Assembly: GCA_904502145.1 (NCBI GenBank)
Contig: CAJGDH010000005.1
Location: 1 to 21,854 of the forward strand
Source: an uncultured Eubacterium sp.
GTDB lineage: Bacteria; Bacillota; Clostridia; Lachnospirales; Lachnospiraceae
Direction of reading: 5' to 3'
DNA length: 21,854 bases
In this document: positions 5,917 through 12,698 of the stretch, piece after piece
How positions within the stretch are numbered: position 1 is the first letter of the stretch
Layout of the letters: the number at the start of each line of letters is the position of its first letter
Notes under the pieces: model-generated
The model's database searches: none
Seen by the model: the letters and a program-made list of their open reading frames with translations, nothing else
What the model was told of the DNA's origin: nothing
Program-made: the position numbers and the translations under genes

Positions 5917-7890
5917 ATGAAGAATGACCGAACTTTTTTGCCGACCAACCGGGAAGAGATGAAAGAGAGAGGATGGGACCAGGCTGATTTCGTATATATC
6001 AGCGGAGATGCCTACGTGGACCACCCCTCCTTCGGCATGGCCATCATCACCAGGCTGCTGGAGGATTCGGGATACAGGGTTGCGGTGATCGCCCAGCCGG
6101 ACTGGAAGGATGATTCCAGCATCATGGTCTGCGGCGAACCAAGACTGGCCTTCATCGTATCCGCCGGCAACATGGATTCCATGGTTAACCATTATACCTC
6201 CTCCAGGAAGAGAAGACATCAGGATGCCTACACTCCCGGAGGTGCCTTTTCCCGACGGCCGGACAGGGCCACCGTGGTCTATTCCAACCTGATCCGCAGG
6301 ACCTGCAAGGAGATACCGATCCTGATCGGAGGGATCGAAGCATCCCTGCGGCGTCTGGCCCACTACGACTACTGGAGCGACAAGGTGAAAAGAAGCATCC
6401 TTCTGGATTCGGGGGCCGATCTTCTCATGTATGGGATGGGGGAACATTCCATCCTCGAGATTGCGGAGGCTCTGGAGGGAGGGATCCCCGTCAGGGACAT
6501 CACCTATGTCCGCGGCACGGTTTACCGGAGCCGCAGCCTGGATGACCTGGAGGAGGGATATGTTCTCCTTCCTTCCTGGACCGAGATCAACGCCTCCCGG
6601 GAGGCCTATGCCCGGAGTTATTACCAGCAATATCTCCAGACGGATTCCATCACGGCAAAGGTCCTGGTGGAACCGTATAAGGAAAAAGAATATATCGTAC
6701 AGAACCCTCCTTCTCTTCCCCTCACCACCGAGGAGATGGATCATGTCTACGGACTTCCCTACACACGGACCTGGCATCCCTCCTACGATGCGGCTGGAGG
6801 AGTACCCGCCCTTCAGGAAGTGAAGTTCTCCCTGGTCAGCAACCGGGGCTGCTTCGGTGGCTGCAGCTTCTGTGCCCTCACCTTCCATCAGGGACGCAGA
6901 GTCCAGGTAAGGAGTCATGAATCCATCCTGAATGAGGCGGAACAGTTTTTACAGGACCCTGATTTCAAGGGTTACATCCATGACGTGGGAGGCCCGACGG
7001 CGGATTTCAGCCACCCGGCATGCCGCAAACAGCTGACCAAGGGGGTATGCCGTGACCGGCAGTGTCTTTTCCCGGCTCCCTGCCCCAACCTGAGGGCGGA
7101 TCACAGAGATTATATCCGCCTTCTCCGCAGCCTCCGGGCCCTGCCCGGGGTGAAGAAGGTCTTTATCCGTTCCGGGATCAGGTTTGATTATGTCTTGGCA
7201 GACCGGGATTCCGATTTCCTGGATGAGCTCTGCAGATACCATGTCAGCGGACAGCTCAAGGTGGCACCGGAACATGTCAGCGACCCGGTGCTCAGACTGA
7301 TGGGCAAACCCTCCCGACAGGTCTACGAGAAATTTAAGAAAGCCTATGACCGGACCAATGAGCGTCTGGGAAAGAAACAGTATCTGGTTCCCTATCTAAT
7401 GTCCTCCCACCCCGGCTCCGACCTGAAAGAAGCCGTGAAGCTGGCGGAGTATGTCCGGGACCTGGGCTACATGCCGGAGCAGGTACAGGATTTCTATCCG
7501 ACGCCGGGAACCATCTCCACCTGTATGTTTTATACAGGGTTGGACCCCAGGAATCTGAAGCCGGTCTACGTTCCCGTATCGGCCGGGGAGAAAAAGATGC
7601 AGAGGGCACTGATCCAGTACCGGAATCCGGAGAATCATGCTCTGGTAAGAAAAGCCCTGCTTATGGCAGGCAGGGAGGATCTGATCGGTTACGGGGAGAA
7701 ATGTCTGATTCCTCCCGCGAAACCGAAAAACGCCGGGGAGAGATCAGCCCCCAAGGGGCGGCAGACAGAGGCCGGCAGGAGAGGACCGGAACCCCGGAAA
7801 CGATCCGGCACAGATACAGACAGAAGCCGGCGAAAGAGCCGGCGAAGCCCCATCCGTAATATCCACAAAAAGAAGGGGGAGAAACAGTGA
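5917..7890 (+). CDS. YgiQ family radical SAM protein
   Basis: The 657-residue protein belongs to the UPF0313/YgiQ family of radical SAM enzymes, whose substrate is not established. The 4Fe-4S cluster cysteines are C312, C316 and C319 in NRGCFGGCSFCALTFHQGR, the family signature. The N-terminal part (about 1-280, starting FLPTNREEMKERGWDQADF) is the family's conserved domain and may bind a cofactor in a B12-domain-like fold. The family C-terminal region (about 370-590) includes KVAPEHVS and the DFYPTPGT segment. The last 60 residues are very rich in Arg and Lys, as is common in this family. The ATG at 5917 has GGAG about 9 bases upstream, whereas the ATG at 5884 sits in the relQ terminator. 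It overlaps the SDR gene by 4 bases (GTGA). Confidence 0.92.
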   Translation: MKNDRTFLPTNREEMKERGWDQADFVYISGDAYVDHPSFGMAIITRLLEDSGYRVAVIAQPDWKDDSSIMVCGEPRLAFIVSAGNMDSMVNHYTSSRKRRHQDAYTPGGAFSRRPDRATVVYSNLIRRTCKEIPILIGGIEASLRRLAHYDYWSDKVKRSILLDSGADLLMYGMGEHSILEIAEALEGGIPVRDITYVRGTVYRSRSLDDLEEGYVLLPSWTEINASREAYARSYYQQYLQTDSITAKVLVEPYKEKEYIVQNPPSLPLTTEEMDHVYGLPYTRTWHPSYDAAGGVPALQEVKFSLVSNRGCFGGCSFCALTFHQGRRVQVRSHESILNEAEQFLQDPDFKGYIHDVGGPTADFSHPACRKQLTKGVCRDRQCLFPAPCPNLRADHRDYIRLLRSLRALPGVKKVFIRSGIRFDYVLADRDSDFLDELCRYHVSGQLKVAPEHVSDPVLRLMGKPSRQVYEKFKKAYDRTNERLGKKQYLVPYLMSSHPGSDLKEAVKLAEYVRDLGYMPEQVQDFYPTPGTISTCMFYTGLDPRNLKPVYVPVSAGEKKMQRALIQYRNPENHALVRKALLMAGREDLIGYGEKCLIPPAKPKNAGERSAPKGRQTEAGRRGPEPRKRSGTDTDRSRRKSRRSPIRNIHKKKGEKQ

Positions 7891-8669
7891 AGAGACCCAC
7901 GAAGACAGCGATCGTGACAGGTGCCACTTCCGGCATGGGAAGTGAGATGATCAAACATGTGATCAGCCGGGGGGAAGGATACGATGAGATCTGGATCCTG
8001 GGACGGCGGGAGGAACGCCTTGCCGCCTGGCAGGAGGCGTATCCGGACATCCGTTTCCGGACCTTTGTCCTCGACCTTGCCTCCGCCGGTGAGAGGGATA
8101 AGTTTGGTGCCCTTCTCCGGGAAGAGAAGCCGCAGATCTCCCTCTTTGTCCATGCGGCGGGATTCGGGATCATGGGGATGATCGACGAGATCTCCGTAGA
8201 AGACCAGGAAGAGATGACGGAGGTGGATGTCACAGCCTGTGTAAGCCTCACCTCATATGTTCTGCCCTTTATGAAAGAGGGAGGACAGATGATCTATTTT
8301 GCCTCCGCGGCAGCTTTCCTGCCCCAGCCCGGCTTCGCCGTCTATGCGGCCTGTAAGGCTTTTGTCCTAAGCTATGTCAGAGCTTTGCGGGCGGAAAACC
8401 GAAACAGGAAGCTTAAGATCACCGCGGTGTGTCCCGGTGCGGTGAAGACGGAGTTTTTGGACCGGGCCACCGGAAACAGGGCCCTTCCCGCCTACAAACA
8501 GCTTGTGCTGGCCAGACCCTCTTCCGTGGTGAGGAAAGCCTGGAAGGACAACAGGAGGAACCGGGAGATCTCCGTCTACGGTCTGCCCATGAAACTCTTC
8601 TTCCTTGCAACGAAGATCCTGCCCCACCGGTGCTTCCTGACATTTCTGGGCAGGCGCCGAAATGATTGA
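7887..8669 (+). CDS. SDR family NAD(P)-dependent oxidoreductase
   Basis: This 260-residue classical short-chain dehydrogenase/reductase has a Rossmann fold. The dinucleotide-binding motif TGATSGMG is at residues 11-18, HAAG (the NNAG equivalent) is at 89-92, and the catalytic residues are S140, Y153 and K157 (YAACK). CPGAVKTEF follows at about 187-195. R40 and R41 after the second strand (LGRREERL) hint at NADP preference. The hydrophobic C-terminal segment (LPMKLFFLATKILPH) could associate with the membrane. The start is GTG with AGAAGGGGGAG upstream, overlapping the ygiQ-like stop as GTGA, which suggests translational coupling. The substrate is unknown and cannot be deduced from the neighbours. 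Confidence 0.9.
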   Translation: MKRPTKTAIVTGATSGMGSEMIKHVISRGEGYDEIWILGRREERLAAWQEAYPDIRFRTFVLDLASAGERDKFGALLREEKPQISLFVHAAGFGIMGMIDEISVEDQEEMTEVDVTACVSLTSYVLPFMKEGGQMIYFASAAAFLPQPGFAVYAACKAFVLSYVRALRAENRNRKLKITAVCPGAVKTEFLDRATGNRALPAYKQLVLARPSSVVRKAWKDNRRNREISVYGLPMKLFFLATKILPHRCFLTFLGRRRND

Positions 8670-8692
8670 CTGAAGATAAAACCGAGGATAGT

Positions 8693-9730
8693 ATGAAAGA
8701 GATCACCATCACCAAGATTCAGGAAGGCCAGAGGCTTGACCGCTTTCTGGGCAAATGCCTCCCCGGAGCATCCAGAAGCTTCCTCTACAAGATGCTGAGG
8801 AAAAAGAATATCAAACTGAATGAAGCGAAAGCGGACGGATCGGAAAAACTGTCCGCCGGAGACCGGATCCAGATCTATTTCTCCGACGAGACCTATGCCG
8901 GATTCGCAGGAGCGAAAGGCGGGGATCACAATGCCCGGGAAGAGGCCGGCAGAACCTCCCACGTCGGGCGGGACCAGGGTTCTTCGACGGAGTCCGACAG
9001 ACTCAGGAAAGAGGTCCGGATCCTGTACAAGGATGAGGACATCCTCATCCTCCACAAACCGGCGGGTATGCTCACCCAGAAGTCTTCTCCGGAGGATGAT
9101 TCCCTGAATGATTATCTCCTGGACCTGTGCCGGAGGGAAAAATGGCTTGACGAGGAGGCCCTGACCTATTTTCACCCTTCCGTGGCCAACCGGCTGGACA
9201 GGAACACCAGCGGCATCGTTCTCTGCGGGATCTCCATGAAGGGCCTTCAGCAGCTTTCCTCCGCACTTCGTGACCGGAGCCTGGAAAAGTACTATCTGAC
9301 CCTGGTCGCCGGCAAGGTGACCCGGCCCGGTTCGGTCAGAGGCTACCTGAGTAAAGACCGGGAGAAAAACAAGGTATTCTTCTCTACCCGTCCTCTGGAA
9401 GGAGGGGCTCCGGTGGAAACCGAATATGAACCAGTCTCCTGCGGGGAGGAGGTCTCCTTGCTGAAGGTAAGGCTGATCACGGGCAAAAGCCACCAGATCA
9501 GGGTCCACCTGGCCTCGGAAGGTTTCCCGATCCTGGGGGACAATAAATACGGGGACCGGAGGATCAACCGGAAACTGAAAATGGACCTCGGCATATCCGG
9601 CCAGCTGCTCCACAGCTATGAGATCGGTTTCGGCAGACATCTTGAGGGAATGAAGGTCCGGGATCCCATGCCGGAAAGTTTTGTCCGGGTCATGGATTAT
9701 TTCGGGCTGGAGATTCCGGAAAGACCCTGA
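8693..9730 (+). CDS. RluA family pseudouridine synthase
   Basis: The 345-residue enzyme converts specific uridines in RNA (probably 23S rRNA) to pseudouridine. An N-terminal S4 RNA-binding domain (about 10-62; GQRLDRFL, SRSFLYKMLRKKNIKLN) is followed by a polar linker (about 65-100) and the catalytic domain. The catalytic Asp is D169 in NRLDRNTSG. Many homologues have His where this one has Asn before RLD. GKSHQIRVHLA and LGDNKYGD lie further on, as expected in the RluC/RluD group. The ATG at 8693 has GAGG about 6 bases upstream; a TTG at 8666 overlapping the SDR stop is a weaker choice. Which uridine it modifies cannot be read from sequence. Confidence 0.92.
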   Translation: MKEITITKIQEGQRLDRFLGKCLPGASRSFLYKMLRKKNIKLNEAKADGSEKLSAGDRIQIYFSDETYAGFAGAKGGDHNAREEAGRTSHVGRDQGSSTESDRLRKEVRILYKDEDILILHKPAGMLTQKSSPEDDSLNDYLLDLCRREKWLDEEALTYFHPSVANRLDRNTSGIVLCGISMKGLQQLSSALRDRSLEKYYLTLVAGKVTRPGSVRGYLSKDREKNKVFFSTRPLEGGAPVETEYEPVSCGEEVSLLKVRLITGKSHQIRVHLASEGFPILGDNKYGDRRINRKLKMDLGISGQLLHSYEIGFGRHLEGMKVRDPMPESFVRVMDYFGLEIPERP

Positions 9731-9791
9731 ATGACAGATGAGATATGGAATACTGAGATAAGACAGGATAAACTGTGAAAGGATACTTAAG

Positions 9792-10328
9792 ATGGGAACA
9801 TGGAATTCACGGGGACTAAGGGGATCCGTCCTCGAGGAGATGATCAATTATACCAATGAGAAATACCGGAGCAAAGAACTCGCTTTGATTCAGAAGATCC
9901 CCACGCCCATCACGCCCGTGCGGTTCGACAAGGAATCCAGGCATATTACCCTGGCCTATTTTGACCAGAGGAGTACGGTGGACTACCTGGGCGTCGTGCA
10001 GGGGGTACCCGTCTGTTTTGACGCGAAAGAGTGCGCTGTGGATACATTTCCCCTTCAGAATATCCACGAGCACCAGATCGAATTTATGCGTGATTACGAA
10101 AAACAGGGTGGGATCGCTTTCTTTCTCCTTTACTTTACCCACCGGCAGGAATGCTACTATCTGAGGTTCAGCGAATTGATGACCTACCATGAGCGGATGA
10201 AGGCAGGAGGAGTAAAGCACTTTAAATATTCGGAACTCAACCGGGACTATTTTGTCCCTTCAGATAAAGGGGTTCATCTTCATTACCTGAAGAACCTTCA
10301 GCAGGACCTGCTGGACAGGAAGCAGTGA
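9792..10328 (+). CDS. recU: Holliday junction resolvase RecU
   Basis: The 178-residue protein resolves four-way DNA junctions during recombination and repair. It is the Bacillota counterpart of RuvC. The MGTWNSRGLRG start and the IQKIPTPITP block are typical of clostridial RecU. The PD-(D/E)XK nuclease core is visible as D64 in STVDYLG and D77-A-K79 in CFDAKEC, with E15 in the first helix. NIHEHQIEFM and the GGIAFFLLYF strand also match. The ATG is preceded by AAAGGA at about 9 bases. In Bacillus recU is coupled to a penicillin-binding protein gene; no such gene is present here. The 61-base gap after the pseudouridine synthase gene shows no clear promoter. Confidence 0.95.
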   Translation: MGTWNSRGLRGSVLEEMINYTNEKYRSKELALIQKIPTPITPVRFDKESRHITLAYFDQRSTVDYLGVVQGVPVCFDAKECAVDTFPLQNIHEHQIEFMRDYEKQGGIAFFLLYFTHRQECYYLRFSELMTYHERMKAGGVKHFKYSELNRDYFVPSDKGVHLHYLKNLQQDLLDRKQ

Positions 10329-10350
10329 CCCTTTGCTTACCGTGCATATT

Positions 10351-10365
10351 CCGGGGATATCCCGG
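10351..10365. other. Short GC-rich inverted repeat after recU
   Basis: CCGGG (10351-10355) and CCCGG (10361-10365) flank GATAT. The centre GGGATATCCC is itself a perfect palindrome. It is followed by only a short T-run, so it could be a weak terminator for recU or a protein site just upstream of the yicC promoter. Confidence 0.3.
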
Positions 10366-10381
10366 GATTTGACGACGGATG

Positions 10382-10410
10382 TTGACGTAAATATGTTTTT
10401 CTTTTATAAT
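10382..10410 (+). promoter_or_regulatory. SigA-type promoter of the yicC-remA-gmk operon
   Basis: TTGACG (10382-10387) and TATAAT (10405-10410) are separated by exactly 17 bases. Transcription should start near 10417, giving a leader of about 90 bases before yicC. This is the most consensus-like promoter in the window together with that of relQ. Confidence 0.87.
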
Positions 10411-10424
10411 AAAAGTTACGGAAA

Positions 10425-10491
10425 TTTGGCCTGTGGCCAAAATGAAGGGAAAAGGACACTAAAATGCCCAGGGCGGACCGGCGGTCAGCCC
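10425..10491 (+). promoter_or_regulatory. Structured 5' leader of yicC with two hairpins
   Basis: Hairpin 1 is TTTGGCC (10425-10431), loop TGT, GGCCAAA (10435-10441), 7 perfect pairs. Hairpin 2 is GGGCGGACC (10471-10479), loop GGC, GGTCAGCCC (10483-10491), 8 pairs with one internal G-A mismatch. Neither is followed by a T-run, so these are not terminators. I do not recognise a named riboswitch. Confidence 0.4.
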
Positions 10492-10511
10492 GACTACAAG
10501 GATATAGGTGA
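10464..10511 (+). CDS. Possible 15-codon leader ORF overlapping the yicC start
   Basis: The ATG follows AAAGGA by 7 bases, a good ribosome binding site. The 15 codons encode MPRADRRSARLQGYR. The stop TGA at 10509-10511 overlaps the yicC GTG at 10508 as GTGA, a geometry typical of translational coupling. Hairpin 2 lies inside this ORF. With so few codons, chance is a real possibility. Confidence 0.3.
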   Translation: MPRADRRSARLQGYR

Positions 10512-11395
10512 ATAGTTTGATTAAGAGCATGACCGGGTTTGGCCGCGGTGAAACCATCGATCAGGATCTGAAGATCGTTGTTGAGATGAAGGCGGTCAAC
10601 CACAGATACAGCGACATTAATGTCAAGATTCCACGTAAACTGAGCTTCCTGGAGACCGAAGTGAGGAATTACCTCAAAGCGGAGATCCAGAGGGGCAAGA
10701 TCGATGTGTTCATCACCTGTGAAGACCTGGCGGACCACACTGCCGACGTCCGTCTCCACGAAGGACTCGCCAGGGAATACTATGATGCCATCTCCAGATT
10801 GTCCGAAAGCCTCGGCATCCCCAACGATGCCACCGCCTACCGTATCTCCCGCTACCCGGAGGTCCTGACCCTTGAGGAGAGTGAACTCAACCAGGAGAAC
10901 GTCAAACAGGTACTGACCCAGTCCCTGAAGCTGGCCCTTGCCCAGTTTATGGAAAGCCGGACCAGGGAAGGGGATAACCTTGCCAGGGATATCCTGTCCA
11001 AGCTTGAGGGCATGGACGAAAAGATCCGGATCGTGGAAGAGAGATATCCCCAGATGGTCAGCGACTACAGGAAGAAGCTGGAGACTAAGGTACATGACCT
11101 TCTGGCGGAAGTGAACATCGACGAATCCCGCATCGCCACTGAAGTGGTGATCTATGCGGACAAGATCGCCGTGGACGAGGAGACCGTAAGGCTGAGAAGC
11201 CATATTCACGCCATGAAGGAGGAACTTGCCTCCGGCGGCAGCATAGGGCGGAAGCTGGATTTCATTGCCCAGGAAATGAACAGGGAAGCCAACACCATTC
11301 TTTCCAAATGTAATGACATCACGATCTCTGATGTGGCCATCGACCTGAAGACAGACATCGAGAAGATCCGTGAACAGGTACAGAATATAGAATAG
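10508..11395 (+). CDS. YicC family endoribonuclease
   Basis: This 295-residue protein is of the YicC/YloC family. The characterised E. coli and Bacillus members are metal-dependent endoribonucleases, some linked to small-RNA turnover. The hallmark N-terminus is IKSMTGFGRGE, followed by EMKAVNHRYSDINVKIPR. The C-terminal DUF1732 region carries EVVIYADKIAVDEETVRLRSH and GRKLDFIAQEMNRE, and the protein ends near IEKIREQVQNIE, all as expected. The GTG at 10508 has AAGGA 5 bases upstream. A TTG at 10517, preceded by AGGTGA, would give the more usual family start (xIKSMTGF) and is a serious alternative. It is the first main gene of the operon from the promoter at 10382. The yicC-remA-gmk-rpoZ order is widespread in Bacillota. 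Confidence 0.93.
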   Translation: MNSLIKSMTGFGRGETIDQDLKIVVEMKAVNHRYSDINVKIPRKLSFLETEVRNYLKAEIQRGKIDVFITCEDLADHTADVRLHEGLAREYYDAISRLSESLGIPNDATAYRISRYPEVLTLEESELNQENVKQVLTQSLKLALAQFMESRTREGDNLARDILSKLEGMDEKIRIVEERYPQMVSDYRKKLETKVHDLLAEVNIDESRIATEVVIYADKIAVDEETVRLRSHIHAMKEELASGGSIGRKLDFIAQEMNREANTILSKCNDITISDVAIDLKTDIEKIREQVQNIE

Positions 11396-11403
11396 GAGAC
11401 CAG

Positions 11404-11661
11404 ATGGCTTACTTTATCAATGTCGGTTTCGGAAACGTGGTGGACCGGGACAAGATCGTGTCCGTGGTAAGCACGGAGGCTGCCCCGATCCGCAGGATGA
11501 TACAGAATGCCCGGGACGAGGGCAGAGCGGTGGATGCCACCTGCGGCCGAAAGACCAAGGCTGCCCTGATCATGGAGAGCGGACATATCGTCCTGTCTGC
11601 CCTGACCACGGAGACCATCACCGCCAGATGCCAGCAGCAGACGGGGGAGAACCCGGTCTGA
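11404..11661 (+). CDS. remA: Extracellular matrix regulator RemA (DUF370)
   Basis: This 85-residue protein is a small DNA-binding regulator that in Bacillus subtilis activates biofilm matrix and osmoprotection operons and assembles into rings. The sequence matches the family along its length: INVGFGNVV, STEAAPIRRMI, ATCGRKTKAALIM and SGHIVLSALTTETI. The ATG is preceded by AGGAGACC, 8 bases after the yicC stop. Whether it controls a matrix here is unknown. Its conservation upstream of gmk is standard for Bacillota. Confidence 0.93.
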   Translation: MAYFINVGFGNVVDRDKIVSVVSTEAAPIRRMIQNARDEGRAVDATCGRKTKAALIMESGHIVLSALTTETITARCQQQTGENPV

Positions 11662-11731
11662 CAGATCAGAGACGGCAATTCCCGGGAGAAAGCCTTTTTC
11701 AGGCAAAAAAACAGATGAGAGGATGATAGAT

Positions 11732-12361
11732 ATGGATAAGGGAGGATGCCTTATCGTCATTTCCGGTTTTTCCGGTGTGGGTAAGGGAACCGTATCCAGG
11801 AAACTGGTGGAGAAATACGGCTATGTCGTGTCCGTTTCCGCCACCACAAGAGCACCCCGCGAGGGGGAGGAAAACGGGAGAGAATACTTCTTTGTATCCA
11901 GGGAAGAATTTCTGGATTCCGTCAGTAAGAACGGCTTTATTGAATATGCCACATATGTGAATAATTATTACGGTACCCCCAGGACTTTTGTGGAGACCGG
12001 GCTCGAAGCAGGCCGGAGGATCATCCTCGAGATTGAAGTCCAGGGAGCTCTGGCCGTCAAAAAGCAGTATCCGGATGCGGCGCTGATCTTTGTCACGACC
12101 CCCTCCGCCGGAGAGCTTAAGGAACGTCTTACCGGTCGGGGTACGGAGAGCCAGGATGTCATCGATGCCAGAATGGCAAGAGCGGTGGCGGAGTCTGAAT
12201 ATATCGATAATTATGATTATATTGTCTGCAATGAGAATGGAAAGGCTGAGGAATGCGCGGATGCCATCCACCATATCGTCGAGTCCAGGAGCATGCAGGT
12301 GAGACATCAGAAAGAATTTATCACCCGGCTTAAAGATGAGCTTGCAGGGTTCAGTGAATGA
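11732..12361 (+). CDS. gmk: Guanylate kinase
   Basis: The 209-residue enzyme phosphorylates GMP to GDP with ATP in the cytoplasm, feeding GTP and dGTP supply. The Walker A loop is GFSGVGKGT (12-20), with Phe where many enzymes have Pro. The GMP-binding part is recognisable as SVSATTRAPREGEENGREY, with FIEYATYVNNYYGTP and LEIEVQGALAVKK further on. RLTGRGTES gives the lid arginines. The ATG at 11732 lies 9 bases after AGAGG; the ATG at 11723 would directly abut it and is less likely. GTP made from its product is the substrate of RelQ, and in some Bacillota guanylate kinase is inhibited by (p)ppGpp, a link known from the family. Confidence 0.96.
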   Translation: MDKGGCLIVISGFSGVGKGTVSRKLVEKYGYVVSVSATTRAPREGEENGREYFFVSREEFLDSVSKNGFIEYATYVNNYYGTPRTFVETGLEAGRRIILEIEVQGALAVKKQYPDAALIFVTTPSAGELKERLTGRGTESQDVIDARMARAVAESEYIDNYDYIVCNENGKAEECADAIHHIVESRSMQVRHQKEFITRLKDELAGFSE

Positions 12362-12373
12362 AAGGAGATTATT

Positions 12374-12691
12374 ATGTTACATCCGTCTTATACCGAGATA
12401 TTGGAGAGGATCAATGATAATGAAGATAATCCGAGCGTGGAGAGCAGGTATTCCATCGTGATCGCCACCTCAAAACGGGCCAGGGAGATCATCGCCGGTG
12501 ATGCCCCCTTTGTCCCCTCCAAGGAGAATGACAAACCCTTGTCCATCGCTGTGAAAGAACTGGATGAGAACAAGATCGTGATCCTGCCCGAGGAGGAGCT
12601 GGAAGACCTTGAGGAACTCATCTACGAGGAGCCGGAGATGGAAGAAGAGATGGAGACAGAAGAAGAACCGGCTCCCTATGAAGGAGAATGA
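12374..12691 (+). CDS. rpoZ: RNA polymerase omega subunit
   Basis: This 105-residue protein is the small accessory subunit that helps the beta-prime subunit fold and join RNA polymerase. MLHPSYTEILERI at the start and the SRYSIVIATSKRAREI core (about 24-39) are the clostridial omega signature. The C-terminal third (about 72-105) is a very acidic tail, rich in Glu, which is probably disordered. AAAGGAG lies 6 bases before the ATG, and the gene starts 12 bases after gmk ends, consistent with one operon. Confidence 0.93.
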   Translation: MLHPSYTEILERINDNEDNPSVESRYSIVIATSKRAREIIAGDAPFVPSKENDKPLSIAVKELDENKIVILPEEELEDLEELIYEEPEMEEEMETEEEPAPYEGE

Positions 12692-12698
12692 TAAGATC

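Noticed and set aside
5752..6918. Minus-strand open frame of 388 codons opposite the relQ end and the ygiQ-like gene
   Set aside because: The coding strand carries a complete radical SAM protein with all motifs, and the antisense translation is low-information and spans the relQ terminator.
8576..9847. Long open frame on the minus strand (423 codons) opposite the SDR, pseudouridine synthase and recU start
   Set aside because: It lies antisense to three well-supported genes, its translation matches no family I recognise, and it lacks a convincing ribosome binding site. It is a by-product of codon usage on the coding strand.
10442..10462. Six-codon ORF (ATG AAG GGA AAA GGA CAC TAA) in the yicC leader
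   Set aside because: It has no ribosome binding site; the region before it is the right arm of hairpin 1.
11690..11712. GCCTTTTTCAGGC followed by an A-run between remA and gmk, as a terminator
   Set aside because: The stem has only 4 pairs and the following run is A, not T, on the plus strand.
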